A stretch of DNA of 64,000 nt, taken from assembly GCA_030386875.1 (NCBI GenBank), contig CM059564.1, positions 64,089,936 through 64,153,935 of the forward strand, read 5' to 3'. Under the pieces are notes generated by a model. The model ran no database searches. It was not told the DNA's origin and saw only the letters and a list, made by a program, of their open reading frames with translations. This DNA is from Morinoia aosen. Its lineage: Eukaryota; Arthropoda; Malacostraca; Amphipoda; Talitridae. The translations under genes and the position numbers were made by a program. Below are positions 37,301-49,300 of the stretch, in pieces; the stretch's first letter is position 1, and each line of letters starts with the position of its first letter.

Positions 37301-40300
37301 CGGCGGCACTACCAATTAGAAAAGAGGTAGGCGGGCACTCCGAGGCTCCTAAGATTCTCATAGGCCGAAGGTAAGAGTGCACAACCCTCGAAGAAAATGC
37401 GCCAGGGCTCAAGGCGTCTGAGGAACAATGGACAGTTCGACCGGCGAAACCGTAACGTGAGGTGCAACCAAGAAACGCGGGTGTGTTCACAATAACAAGC
37501 GTGCTTAATGCAATAATAAGAAAAGTGGCTATATTGAAAATTATACTAAGTTTCACGCTATAATGTAATCCAGAAAGTAACACATTCTCGTTTCACTTGC
37601 AGAAAATTTACGTGTTCCCGTCACCACGTTCACAAAGGGGAAATTTATCAAAACATAACCCACCGTGGGAGTTATTGATGGAACATGGAGATGCTGCACT
37701 AGAAGGGAGGGTAAGAGATGCATTTCTTAAAAAAAAAAAAAAGAGTAAAGATATTGTTGAGATAAATATTGCGATAATTCATTGTCATTCAGTCATTGAT
37801 GCGCTTAAAAAGTAACAAGTTAAATTTTTATCTTTGACAGGCGGGACGGTAATTCAGTCACACATCTGAGGATTGATCAGCTCGAATGAAGGGAATCGAC
37901 GTGTGAACATGCTGAAACGAAATGAGCAAGATAACGTCCTCACTAGACATTTTCTGAACAGTGCATAAGATAGGCCTTTGAACTGAAGCGAGTCGCGGAC
38001 GAATTTTGTGGTTGAAGTGACCTTCGCCTACTGGGCTGCTGGGGGGCGCTGAGATATTGTAGGCATTATTTGTGTTATGTTTGGGTGCATAAGCAATCTG
38101 CGGTTAAAGGCTGGCCAGCCAATGTTTCTGTGTAATTATGTGATGTAAGTCATTTGACGTATGCTATTTAATTTCATTACTTAATTAGCATTATTCCTAA
38201 CACCATTCATTGTGTGTGCGCTCATTAATGTTTGTATGACGTATAACTGGAAATTATAAATGTTAAGCATAGTTCATCCTGTGTATCATGCCCCACCATA
38301 TTAGAAACGATCAATCGTAACACCAAGGAGGGCGCCCAGAAAATGCGCTGCGTAAGTGGGTCAGCGATCCCCGGTGAGTACCTTTATTTTTAGTATATGT
38401 GCTGTAATTTCCGATTATAATTCATTTAATTTGTGTTGTGTATATAGCCTGGAGGTGTGCCATTCCTCTATTCCGAGAACCTGATCTTCTTGTTAATGAA
38501 TTGTTAACAAGGAGGTGAAGGGTAACATTTCTCGTGACACGAGCGTCCCGGCTGGAACACTCGCACACAACAACGCGTGACTCAGAGGCTTGCCCTGTCT
38601 CCATGACAACTCGAGGTAACCAAGCACGTTTGCGTCTACTCACACACACACACTTGGCGCGCGAGGCACAGCTGGTTGGCGCATGACGTGATGCAATCCC
38701 GGCGAGCATCAACGATGGAGGATACGACAATGAAGAAAACAGAGCGACGATGTGCTGCGTTAATGGAGAGACAACCAATGATACGGCAACGTTTACATCA
38801 TTATTTATGGTGAAGAAAAGATGACGGTTCCAGCCATTAAAGGAACACGTCCACTTCTATCTTAGATCCCGTGGAGTTCTTTAACTCGGAGTTTTTTCTG
38901 CAAGAGAGATGAAGAACAGGAGCACCCTCGGTCTCTACGCGACTGTAGGGCAAAAAAGGATTTTCCATGAAGTTTTTCAACTTCACGACTGCTGCATGTG
39001 GTAGTCATGACGGCGTGGGAGATCACCGACATCTATTGTTAGGAAAAGATCCTGCCAAAGGATGACTGCAATGGTGTCATCTCAAGGTGTCTCGATTCAA
39101 CGCTTCCTAGTGAATGCAAACCACTCCCGTCCAGCTCCGTATTTGTCTTCTCGGAACTACTTTTCTTCTGATCAGTAGTCGCACGCGCACAGATCAAGAA
39201 GAAGGATAACAACGAGCGGGAGCTCGATACTTAAATGACGTCGGCGAGGATTTGTCGTGATTCTTCTGGGACAGACTTTCGCCGTGTTCAAAGAAACGTT
39301 AAGAAAGGGTTGTTTTGGCCAAGCAACCATCTTCTAAAAGACCCGACATTGAACTATATGCTCTCGACAATAAAGCACGGCATTTCTGAGTTCTACAAAC
39401 TGCGCTTCAAATCGAGCTTCTCCAACTGTCAAGCATCACTTGAATACCAGCCAGCGAACCTCAACCCTCTACGAACCCCCCCCAGTGGACTTCGGACTCT
39501 CTGCCACGTACCCGACGCCTGTGCTCCAGATTATTTCAAGACACTTCCATATTTCTTTGTGTATTTAAACTTCTTCCTGCGAGACCTAAAATGTTGTTCA
39601 TTCTACATAAATTACTTGCCATTTAATTATAAAGCTTAATCCATTTGAATCATCTCTCAACGCTTGCTATTTTCTGAGATATTTTCACGTAAAGCTTCAA
39701 GATAGGTAACGCGTTTGTTCTAACTCGAAACAGCGTCTCTCAGCCCCTTCTGGGCAGATGTGCACAAGGGCATTAGGTCCTGGGCCGTCAATTGGGCGAG
39801 ACGTGTGTACCTCCGCTTACACCCTTGCGGGTGGAGTGGGGGAAGTGTTAACTTAAATTGTATTGAATTGCCAACCGCTATTCGGGAATACCACAGCTAA
39901 GTATTTCCATACTCATCCATGTGCTCGTAAACACTCTAGAGTAGCTTCATGTATTAGGTATAGATTAACCTTGTTCGATGTAACTTCTAGACGTTCTTTA
40001 CTTCTCTGTTGATTACCCAGCGCCGAGACCTCATCTCACAACTAAGGTGTGCTTCTCATAATTATCAATATGTTTCTCTATTAAATGATTCAGCTCTGAG
40101 GTTCCACCTCATTTAAGATGTTCTTGTCGGACTTCTCAATGCGTTAATATTATCTACGTCTCGTCCGCTGTTCACATTAAAAGGCTTCACCGACTTATCT
40201 CAATGTCATAGCGCGAATTCTTATGATTTGTGTCATCTAACAGTTAAGAATTAACTCAATCAACGAGATCTGATAGCATTGTAATCATTTAAACCTTTTA

Positions 40301-43300
40301 ATATGTGTAATTCGTTAGTCGCTTCTTATTTCCACATGTATCATCCTATGTTAGTTGAGTTTGAAGACGTCGTCAATATAACGTAAGCTTGTGTTGCAGC
40401 CATCTCGTCATTCACCTTCTACTTAACTTGTTATAATATCATGATTATTTACAACTATTAGTGACATTGAAAGGTCAGAATCTTGATTGAATCTTTATTG
40501 AAATAACGAAAATATAATAAATGAGGCCTTCCGTCTCGATCATCAACCTTGAGATTCCTGAAGTAAAGAGGAAAATGACGATAAATAATACGATCAAAGA
40601 ATTGCCTCCTGAAATTGGCCAGCGAAAGAAAAATTACGATTACGGCCTCGATGAGAAACCACGTTCATGACAGCGACGACTCAAATTGTTCCAAAAATTC
40701 TGGCTCCAGGATCCAAGATCTCGGGTGCTACGAGCCCAAAATACACGCATTGCACGACAAACCCGGCACCGGAGTCTCAGGAAGGTGACCGGGGACCTAA
40801 ATTACAGCTCGTAACAAAGGAAGGAGATCTCCCAACGCTAAATTAGCTCCTCAGGGAACTAAGGCCGTCTATGGCTCAGATTGCAAATTGAAACTTATCG
40901 CGAAACTTTAAATGAAAAGAAATCTTGAGATTTCAAATCCAGGGACAACTAACGTAGTTACCAGTGAATATGAAAGGAAAATGTTTTGAAAAGGCGTTTC
41001 TAGATATTGTATGCTTGTAATTCTACATAGGACAAAGAACTGATAAGACTAGGAGTGCAGAAAGAGATGCTAAGTGACATCCCCATCAACCACAAAAGTT
41101 CGGACCCAAGTGTAAGTGTAGAAAACGAGGCATACAACCCTGCCATCACGTGACAAAACCCATAGATCATCTCGCAAGCACTCTAGCGTTGCCTGACCGA
41201 TGCAAGATCCGTATGTAAACACCCTGGCGTACACATCCCGTCAAGGATAATATTAGATTATAAGTTAGTAACAGCCTCCCAAACTGCAACAAAATTGTTC
41301 CAAAAAGAGGAGGGATGAAGGCCCCATTCCATTTAGTATGGAGTTAAGGGGATTCCGAATCTATGCAGGTGGGTTTCTACACATGATCCCCTGCGTACAG
41401 AAACCGTAAGTTGGGAAAGAAGGTTCTGAAACAAGATAAAAGTTGAAGAAGAAGGTCAGCGCGCTGAAAAACATTACAGCAGTGCACCCGATAAGATATG
41501 GTCTTCAACAATATAAAATAAAACTATTCTATTCCATTGAAAAGGGCCCTCAGTTTCCCCCAGGTAATGCTAATTCCCGTAGAAACAATTTTATTACCAT
41601 AGGAGAAATATTTTTCTCATACCTTGCGTTCGATTTAGTTAAGCGGAAGTCGTTTTCAGACGCCATTGTTGACGTAGGAAGTACTACTGACACACTGGTT
41701 CATAAGCACACTTGTAGGCTTTGGCTCAAATCGCATTAAAGCATAAAGCTCATTATTTTAACGACACTTTAAAACCCAAAAACACAACCACTACCACGCA
41801 GCGCGACATCAGCAACAATACCACTATACGGCTGCAGTGTATGACCAAAAAATTTACACCAAAATGCCCCGACAGTTTCTCCATTAAAACAAGTCGATGA
41901 AGAGCAACATCCCGGCGAGGCAGAAGCAACACACGGGCTCTGCTAATGACAGGACAAACAGCGCTCAAGTTGAGCCGCTCTCCGGTCATCACTGGTAGAT
42001 GGAACGGCACACACGGCCAGCACACAGCACGCATTGTCAAGGACAAGGCGTGTGTAGAGGTCATGGGGTACATCTATACCATTGTTACAGATTGTGATGT
42101 GAGCTGTCATAGAGAGAAGACGAAGAACTGCGATTTCAATTTACCAGCCGAAATCACCCCGCGATGTCCAGCTTGGACAACAGATGTTTCAGGAAGGAGA
42201 TAATCTGACGTTATATAAATGCATGAAAAGGAAGGAAAACAAAAAATTACGTACGCATGATGCAAACACCATGTTGGGATGGGTTGCCTTGGCAGGCGCG
42301 TAAAATTAATCATATATACGTTATTGGGTTCTGGACAGGCTGAAGTAGCTGAATCAGCTATAGTCATGATTTTTCTATTCTGTGCCAGGAAATAAATTGG
42401 GCATGAATGTGACTAATCAATCTTCGGAAACTGTTTTGGCAGGTACGATTTTATTTTCAAACTAATTTTTTATTGATTAGTTATGGCACTTTTAATGCCG
42501 ACCTCTACGGCAACCGCGACAGGCTCTAAATCTACGTACACACTTCGTCGGTGGCCGTTTTTGTTAACATTGTTACAGACGAGTTTACTCATCACAATCA
42601 CACTCAGCAAAAAATTAATTGGGTGACGAGCTAACTCGTTTTTGCCGTGTAAGAGAGTTGACTTTAGCTATACTCGCTAAATTTGAAAGTTTTGGTTAGA
42701 ATCATCTCGCACCGTCTGCATGGTGGCATGACGAGAGCATTGATCCCGTTATACGAGTGATCGTACGAGTTGCGACACAACGCAATAGGTAGAATTCACA
42801 ACCAATGGTATTTTTAAAATTTTAACGGGACCCAGGGATGATGGAAAGTATTAAATATGAACAGACCAATAAACAAACACAACTCAGAATAACTTTCAAG
42901 TCGCCTGGTAAGGAGGCTATATTTAGGTGGCTAAAACCGAGGATGCCTCAACAAAAACGATGGACCGAGTCGTGCGACTCCAAACAGATTGGACGAAAGC
43001 GTGGAACGAAGTCATATTCCTAAATTCTTGAATAAACATTCATACTAGAAACATTTATGCTACTGGGGACAGCCAGAAGAACGACATTGGGAATACCACG
43101 TCAGATAATCAGTCGAGGACGGACACTACCAACATCTCCATCGAAGGGAATTTCTTGGTAACTACCGTATGTAAGTACTAGATACTTGTAACTTTTAAAC
43201 GGGTTTGGCTTGAATAAAGGAAGTTCTGCACCAAACTTGGAGTAGTAAAATCATTAAATTTCGTGCGCACTGAACTCTCACCTGACCGCAACACAAAGCA

Positions 43301-46300
43301 GCATCACACCATCACAGGGAAAAGTCTGAATTATGTATTAACCCTAAGACAGAAACAGTGATTTTGATCCAATTTTGCCTAACGCTAAGCGCACAAAGTG
43401 CCTCAATCAGAGAGGGCTCGCATTCTAGGGTCAAACATGTACAAATTTGCCTCTTCAGCAACTGATTTTCTCACTTGCATATTTATTCATTTAATAGTTA
43501 AACTCTCCGAGCATATGAACGACTACTGTACAAAATCATAGTAAAGTACGAGTTCAAATGGCTCTAATTTATTTGTTCTTTAAAACTGAACAAAATATAA
43601 AACATTTCCGGAAGCTATTCGCGCAGACTAGTGCACGTAAATATCAAGGCCGTAGAAAACTCGTGAATGTGCAGCTATGATTCCAGGTGACTAAGCCTTG
43701 TACCTATCGTACAGCCTCGTACCTATACTATTTAATACATTAAACATGAACAATACAAATAGTACTTCACAAGATTCAAAATACACGGTATAGTTCAAAC
43801 ACGCTTACGAATTAAATGCCTGACCTCACTCATAAATGAAATATTTCTTACTGTTAAAACCCAATGAATGATTTGGGAGATAAAAACGTGGATAGGTCCA
43901 CAGCCAAAACGAATGAAGATTAGATAAGTTGGGTTAAGTCTCCCGCACCACAACAAAGATAGAACGGAGAAAGGCACCATTTAGTAAAAATTTAAGGGAA
44001 CAATGATTAGGTAGGTATTAATTTAAGCTTCTCTAACCGCCACCAAAGCGTCCCAAAGGGAATAGTAGAAAGGCATCATTTACTATGGAGTTAAGAGAAC
44101 GCGGAAATATGCACAAGGTGTATAAAAACAGTTGAAAAAGAAGCGTATGGAACAAGATAAAAGTTGAAAAGAAAGTAGTAGATGCTGAAAAACAGTGACA
44201 TGGGAAAAATATGGTTAGCAATAAAACAAAATTATTTTATTTCAACCAAAGGAAGGCATCCCTAGCCTTTACCTCGTGACCTCACGTATTTCCCTTGGGA
44301 GCGCTATTTCCATGGATACAATAGTTGTATCCCACTAAAAATTCAGGGACCGGTGAATCTTTGCACAAGGTTTGTTCCCACACAAAACCCCTGGGCTTAG
44401 AAACGGTAAGTTGAGAAAGAAGTTCATGAAACAAGATAAAGATTGAAGAAGAAAGTAGTAGATGCTAAAAAAGACCAACATTGAAACGGAAAAAATATGG
44501 TTCGTAACAAAACAAAAACCTATTCAATTCCAACAAAAGGAAAGCCCTACCTACCCTCCATCTCATGACCCCATTTTAGCCTGGGAGCGCTCGGGAGTAT
44601 AAAGATCAAGTTGCCCTATCGCAGGCGGCGCTGTTGCGTCAAGCGGCTGATATGAGAGCTTATCGGCAAGTGGAGTGACAACAGATGTCTCTTGGAATTA
44701 CTTTTTATAAAAATACCTGCATGGAAATAATGCACTATCTTGGCACGGGAGAGCAAAATAATAAATTCTTGAAACACGAGTGCGGCAAATGACTTGCATC
44801 AATCACAGGTGGAAACGAGCAGGGTATGCAGGAACTGATAAGGGAAGACTCGGCATGCATGCCCAAAGCATGCACTAGTGAAATGTGAAGTGACCTCGAC
44901 ACTTAGTTCCAATCTACTCAGTTGAAAAGAAGTTTACGTGCAGAATTCAGTTAGCAATTGAAGAATTCTAAAAAGCAAATTCAGAACGATGTTAAAATAT
45001 ACAGAGGGTTTTTGAAACGTCTAATATTCTAAACGTGATAGAACGGCACAATGATTTGTGAAACACAAGGGCAGAAATTTGGTGTTCATAATAATTATTA
45101 ATATCGGTCTCACCATAAAATGTGATCACCTGGGAGCAAAAAGACCCCTTCGGTATAGACAGGTGAAAACAGGGAATTCATACATAAGGTATAAGCCCAT
45201 CCGAGATACCTGCGTATAGGATCAGCAAGTTAGGAACGAAGAAAAGACAGAGCGGAGGTCGCGAAAATGTCATGAAAATTGAGAGAAAATGAGCACGAGA
45301 GGTAAGAGTCTCGAAAGTCTACCTTTAGTTGAGGTAACCTGACAGTATCCCTCTGGGGCGCTAGTCGGCATAGGATGAACATGCATAACCTAAACCTATT
45401 GCTTCCCATTTGTTCACTATATGCGACCAAAACTTTGTTTACACGTCCCACATTAGCTCATGAATAACTTTTAACTAGAAATATGAGCAAATCAGCAAAT
45501 ATATTCCTAAATACGGTCTAAGCGCTTCCAGTGTTCGAGGCAAAACAGGGATATATAATGCAGAGAAAACACTCTTGGCGTGATGAATCAACAGCGTTTC
45601 ATGTCATTTCGAACAATGGTGCAGGTCATTTAAATTACTTCCAGCAAACTTCACAAATTTCCTACACGCTCTGAACATCAAGACCACTACAGGACGCAAT
45701 TACAAAACGTTAAAACGAGCTAAGCCCCTACAGATCACATAAAAACGAACAAGACGTACGATCTGAGTCAAGAATTTCATTCTCCCTGGAATTTGGAGCT
45801 CTCAGTCGGAAGTTGAGACGTGAGGAAACGCAACCTACAGGCGTGCTTCATAAACGTCCAACTCAGGGGTCGGATTTTCAAACAATTCATGTCGCGTATA
45901 TTCAGTACGAAACTAACCAACCAATCCATGTCATCGCACCGGTACAGCTGGCAGCAAAAATTTTAAAAGTCAACTTGGCTACGCTGCCTGCTGCATTGCG
46001 CAGCGTAGTTGATGTGGAAAAACGCAACCATCTGTATCACAATTTCCCCGTAACTAGTTTAAATTCTAGCCCTAAATTACTGATTATTCAAGATGGAGTT
46101 TTTCAATTATACTGGATTCATCATGCAGTGTGGAGCTCAATATTGATAAAATTTTAGCCTCAACAACATCCCCTCTTATGGTCAAATTCATTTACTCCAA
46201 ACCAGCGACCGTTTCTGTCCTTCAGCAGCAGCCAGAGAATGGTACCTCAAGATAGAGAAAAATGAGGTAGAATAGAAATTTGAGACTCAAGTTACGAAAG

Positions 46301-49300
46301 AATGCTTACTATTATGAGTACAGTATCTTGTCTCTTGTCTGATGCACTTCAATTGGTTATCACAAATTTTAATAATGGCTTCTTCATGAAGAGCAAGCAT
46401 TTTTCATTGGAAGAAAACATAAGAAAGTTCTCAGTTGGACTGTTACATATAAAATACTCAAGACTAATCTCAAGTACATTTACCTTTCAAATCAGCCTCA
46501 AGACATTGTTTATTCAGTTTTGTATCAACTGGTGGCTCAAAAACTCAAGGTTGTAGGTCCATAGACAACATACAAATAGTTCTAGTGTTAAGAATTTAAT
46601 AAATGAAAATTGAACCTTTCTTCAATTATTACCACTGCAAAAAATTTTCCAAACCACTAAGATTTCCTTGACACTGACATATTTCAGAACATAGCATTTG
46701 CACTCAGCTTATGGTGTCACCAATGTTTTAGATTATATCCTGGAGAATTGCGTGGTGATAATACATAAAAATGGCAGTAAAATTATTAATAAAATTTTTA
46801 TTTTTTATTTTACAAAGCTTAATAAACTCCAATCACTGTATATGATTTAAAACTAAATAAAGTAGCGCATCAGTGAATGAAAATAAAATGGCATATTTTT
46901 AAATAATCCAAGCTGTTATATAAAGCTCATTAAAGAGTTTCTAAGACTAAGGTACTTTCACTGCAAACATTTTCTTCTTTGCAATAAATTACAATAAATT
47001 AAGAAGCTATTATTAGAAACCATACACATGATCAAGAGAGTATTAGAAAAACAAAGAAAACTTGAGTTTTCAACTTAAAAGAGTTTACCTCTTTTTTTAC
47101 AAAATTGGTTTATTTTCCACACAGTACTTCCTAAAATTCTGCTCTAGAAATTGTTGTTTACATTTCACAGAGATTAACATAAAAATTTGTGTTTTGGAAA
47201 GAAATTTATGTGTTTTGCCATGATCACCTACCATACATAATGTTGGAGTCGCGGGTTCGATTCCCGGTGCTGGCGCAGAGATTTTCCCCGTTGGGTATAA
47301 GGGAAAGCTCAAGCACACTAAGTAATTCTTTTACATTTACACAGGTAAAATGAATATACAAAACCTATTTTTTTGCAAATCCAACAAGGCTAATTTAAAA
47401 TGAAGAGCAAAAATTTTAATAAGCAAAACTAATCCTATTAATGTCCTAAAAATTCCTTTGATAGAAAAAATTTACTCTATTAGATATGACATTGTTGAAT
47501 ATTTAATTAAATTTTAAATTAGTTGTTAAATATTGTATTTTTAGTTTTAGAGGGTTTTAAACCAACTACAGTAATTCAATTAGATTTTTTCACAAATAGC
47601 TATGATTTTGTCAATAATATCTGCAACTTATATGCTGTTTTTCTAATTTCATGTAGTACAAACTGATGCATAATTATGGAAAATGTCTTAGAACTAAAAA
47701 GCTATAACAATTTTTTTTCCTAGTTTGGTGAAAAAATCCATCAACACCAAGGCAGAAATGCATGTCTTTCCAAATTTAAAACCTGCAACAAACTTGTGAA
47801 AAGTTCATTTTGGTATTGTAGAAATAACCCCTGTTAATATATCAAACATTCATGGATATGATGGTGAAGAAATTCTTTCCTTAATTTCAAGTTTCAAAAA
47901 CAAACAATATTCCAAATGGAGAATAACAAAGCAGTGATAGCACCATCAATAAAGCTCTGTTAACTGGATACTGGAGTTACCAATGTTGGATGCCATAGAC
48001 CTCTAAAGGGGCCCATAGACGATCAATTTAATTATCAATATCATTGACTCAATATATTGATGAAATTTTTTTGCCCGCTGAGTCAATTATTTGACGATCT
48101 TCAATCAAGCCCACAGACGATCAATTAAATTGTCAATATTCATTATTGTCAATAAAATTGATCGTCTATGGGCCGCTTTAGAGTTACATGGTCAACAAGA
48201 ACAAAAAGTAACATTCTCTCACCTACTCATAAATGGACAGAATCAAGCAGCAGCTCAACTATGCCCAATGTTATTTTTTTTTAGTATGCATCATAAATTG
48301 CTAGATAATAGCTGTGAATATATGCTATATTTCCATCAGGATGAAGTATATCATTTTAAGAAATATCAAAAATGAATTTCTTTAATGGTAAAAACTTATA
48401 AAACTTTTAGAAATATAAAATGTACTCTTTTTGTAAAACTTTTGCCATTTTAAAGAAATCTCTAAGGAATAAGCAGAGTTAAATAACTGCATTTCATAAT
48501 TTAGTCAATAAATTAATTTCTATTATATTTTTTAACCTAGCTTGCATCGGAGAACATATGCATATAGTTTTGGTCAATGTGAAGTTTAATGCAATCACGG
48601 AAATTAATAATGCCGATCCCAGGAATCACTAAAGGAACACATTTCAGAACGTTTTACATGAATGACATTCTGCTCGCTGATGCGTTATTTTCGAATAATT
48701 GAACTTTGAAGTTGGCCTTTGCGCCAAAGGAAGCGAGCGCGTGAAACGGAATTTAATTAATAACGGAAGCTATTACAAACGTAAAGAGGTTGGGTCGTGA
48801 GGGGAGGCACAGCTCTTCTAGTGAAAATTATAAATAAAGCTTCTAACCCACCCATTAGGGTGACGATCGCAGTCTTGTTGACATCGGGTCCAAAATGGCG
48901 GCGCCCATGGTGGTCGCCATGTTAGACCCGATGTAAACAAGATTGCGGTCGTCACCCTAATGGGTGGGTTAGAAGCTTTATTTATAATTTTCACTAGAAG
49001 AACTGTGCCTCCCCCTCACGACCCAACCTTTTTACGTTTGTAAAAGGGGGTTAGCTTCCGTTTTTAATTAAATTACGCTCGCTTCCTTTGGCGCGGGAAG
49101 GCCAACTTCAAAGTTCAATAATTCGAAAATAAAGCATCAGCGAGCAGAATGTCGTTCTTGTAAAACGTTCTTAAATAGGTTCCTTTAGTGATTGTTTGGA
49201 ATATAATTATTAATTTCTGTGATTGCATTAAACTTCACATTGACCATAGTTTTTCACATTCAGGTAGTTCTCATTTTCTCAAATCTTATCAGTAACAACA

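Larger units (their letters stand above)
21323..38539 (+). mobile_element. Ty3/Gypsy retrotransposon B (inside A, interrupted by C)
   Basis: LTRs at 21323-23035 and 36825-38539 start TGTCGAGAATATG and end CTCGTGACA, flanked by the 4-bp duplication CGAG (21319-21322, 38540-38543). Without C the element is about 11.15 kb. Order: LTR, leader with primer-site candidate TGGTGAGATCAACCCG (23044), gag, protease / reverse transcriptase / RNase H / integrase, then a 2.66-kb non-coding spacer, a purine tract AGGAGGG (36812-36818) and the 3' LTR. The pol order with integrase last places it in Ty3/Gypsy. It is inactive: C splits the protease, and a frameshift hits the integrase catalytic region. Confidence 0.93.
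17328..40672 (+). mobile_element. LTR retrotransposon A (outermost of a three-level nest, non-coding)
   Basis: Two 1420-bp LTRs (17328-18747, 39253-40672), each starting TGTCGTGATTC and ending CATGACA, are flanked by the 4-bp duplication GCGA (17324-17327, 40673-40676). After removing element B and its duplicated CGAG, A is about 6.1 kb. Its inner part (18748-21318 plus 38544-39252, about 3.3 kb) contains no gag, protease, reverse transcriptase or integrase motif. It is therefore a non-autonomous, LARD-like element that would depend on another element's proteins. A primer-binding site candidate TGGTGCCAAGCGGTGG sits two bases after the first LTR, giving plus orientation. The overlapping frames at 20.7-21.4 kb are GC-rich on both strands and unlike any known gag. 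Confidence 0.9.

Noticed and set aside
45813-46157. 114-codon plus-strand gene
   Set aside because: No motif, no splice or promoter context, inside the citrate carrier intron on the opposite strand.
47220-47280. tRNA gene
   Set aside because: Only the B-box and part of the T-arm are recognisable; the D-arm is missing. SINE remnant.
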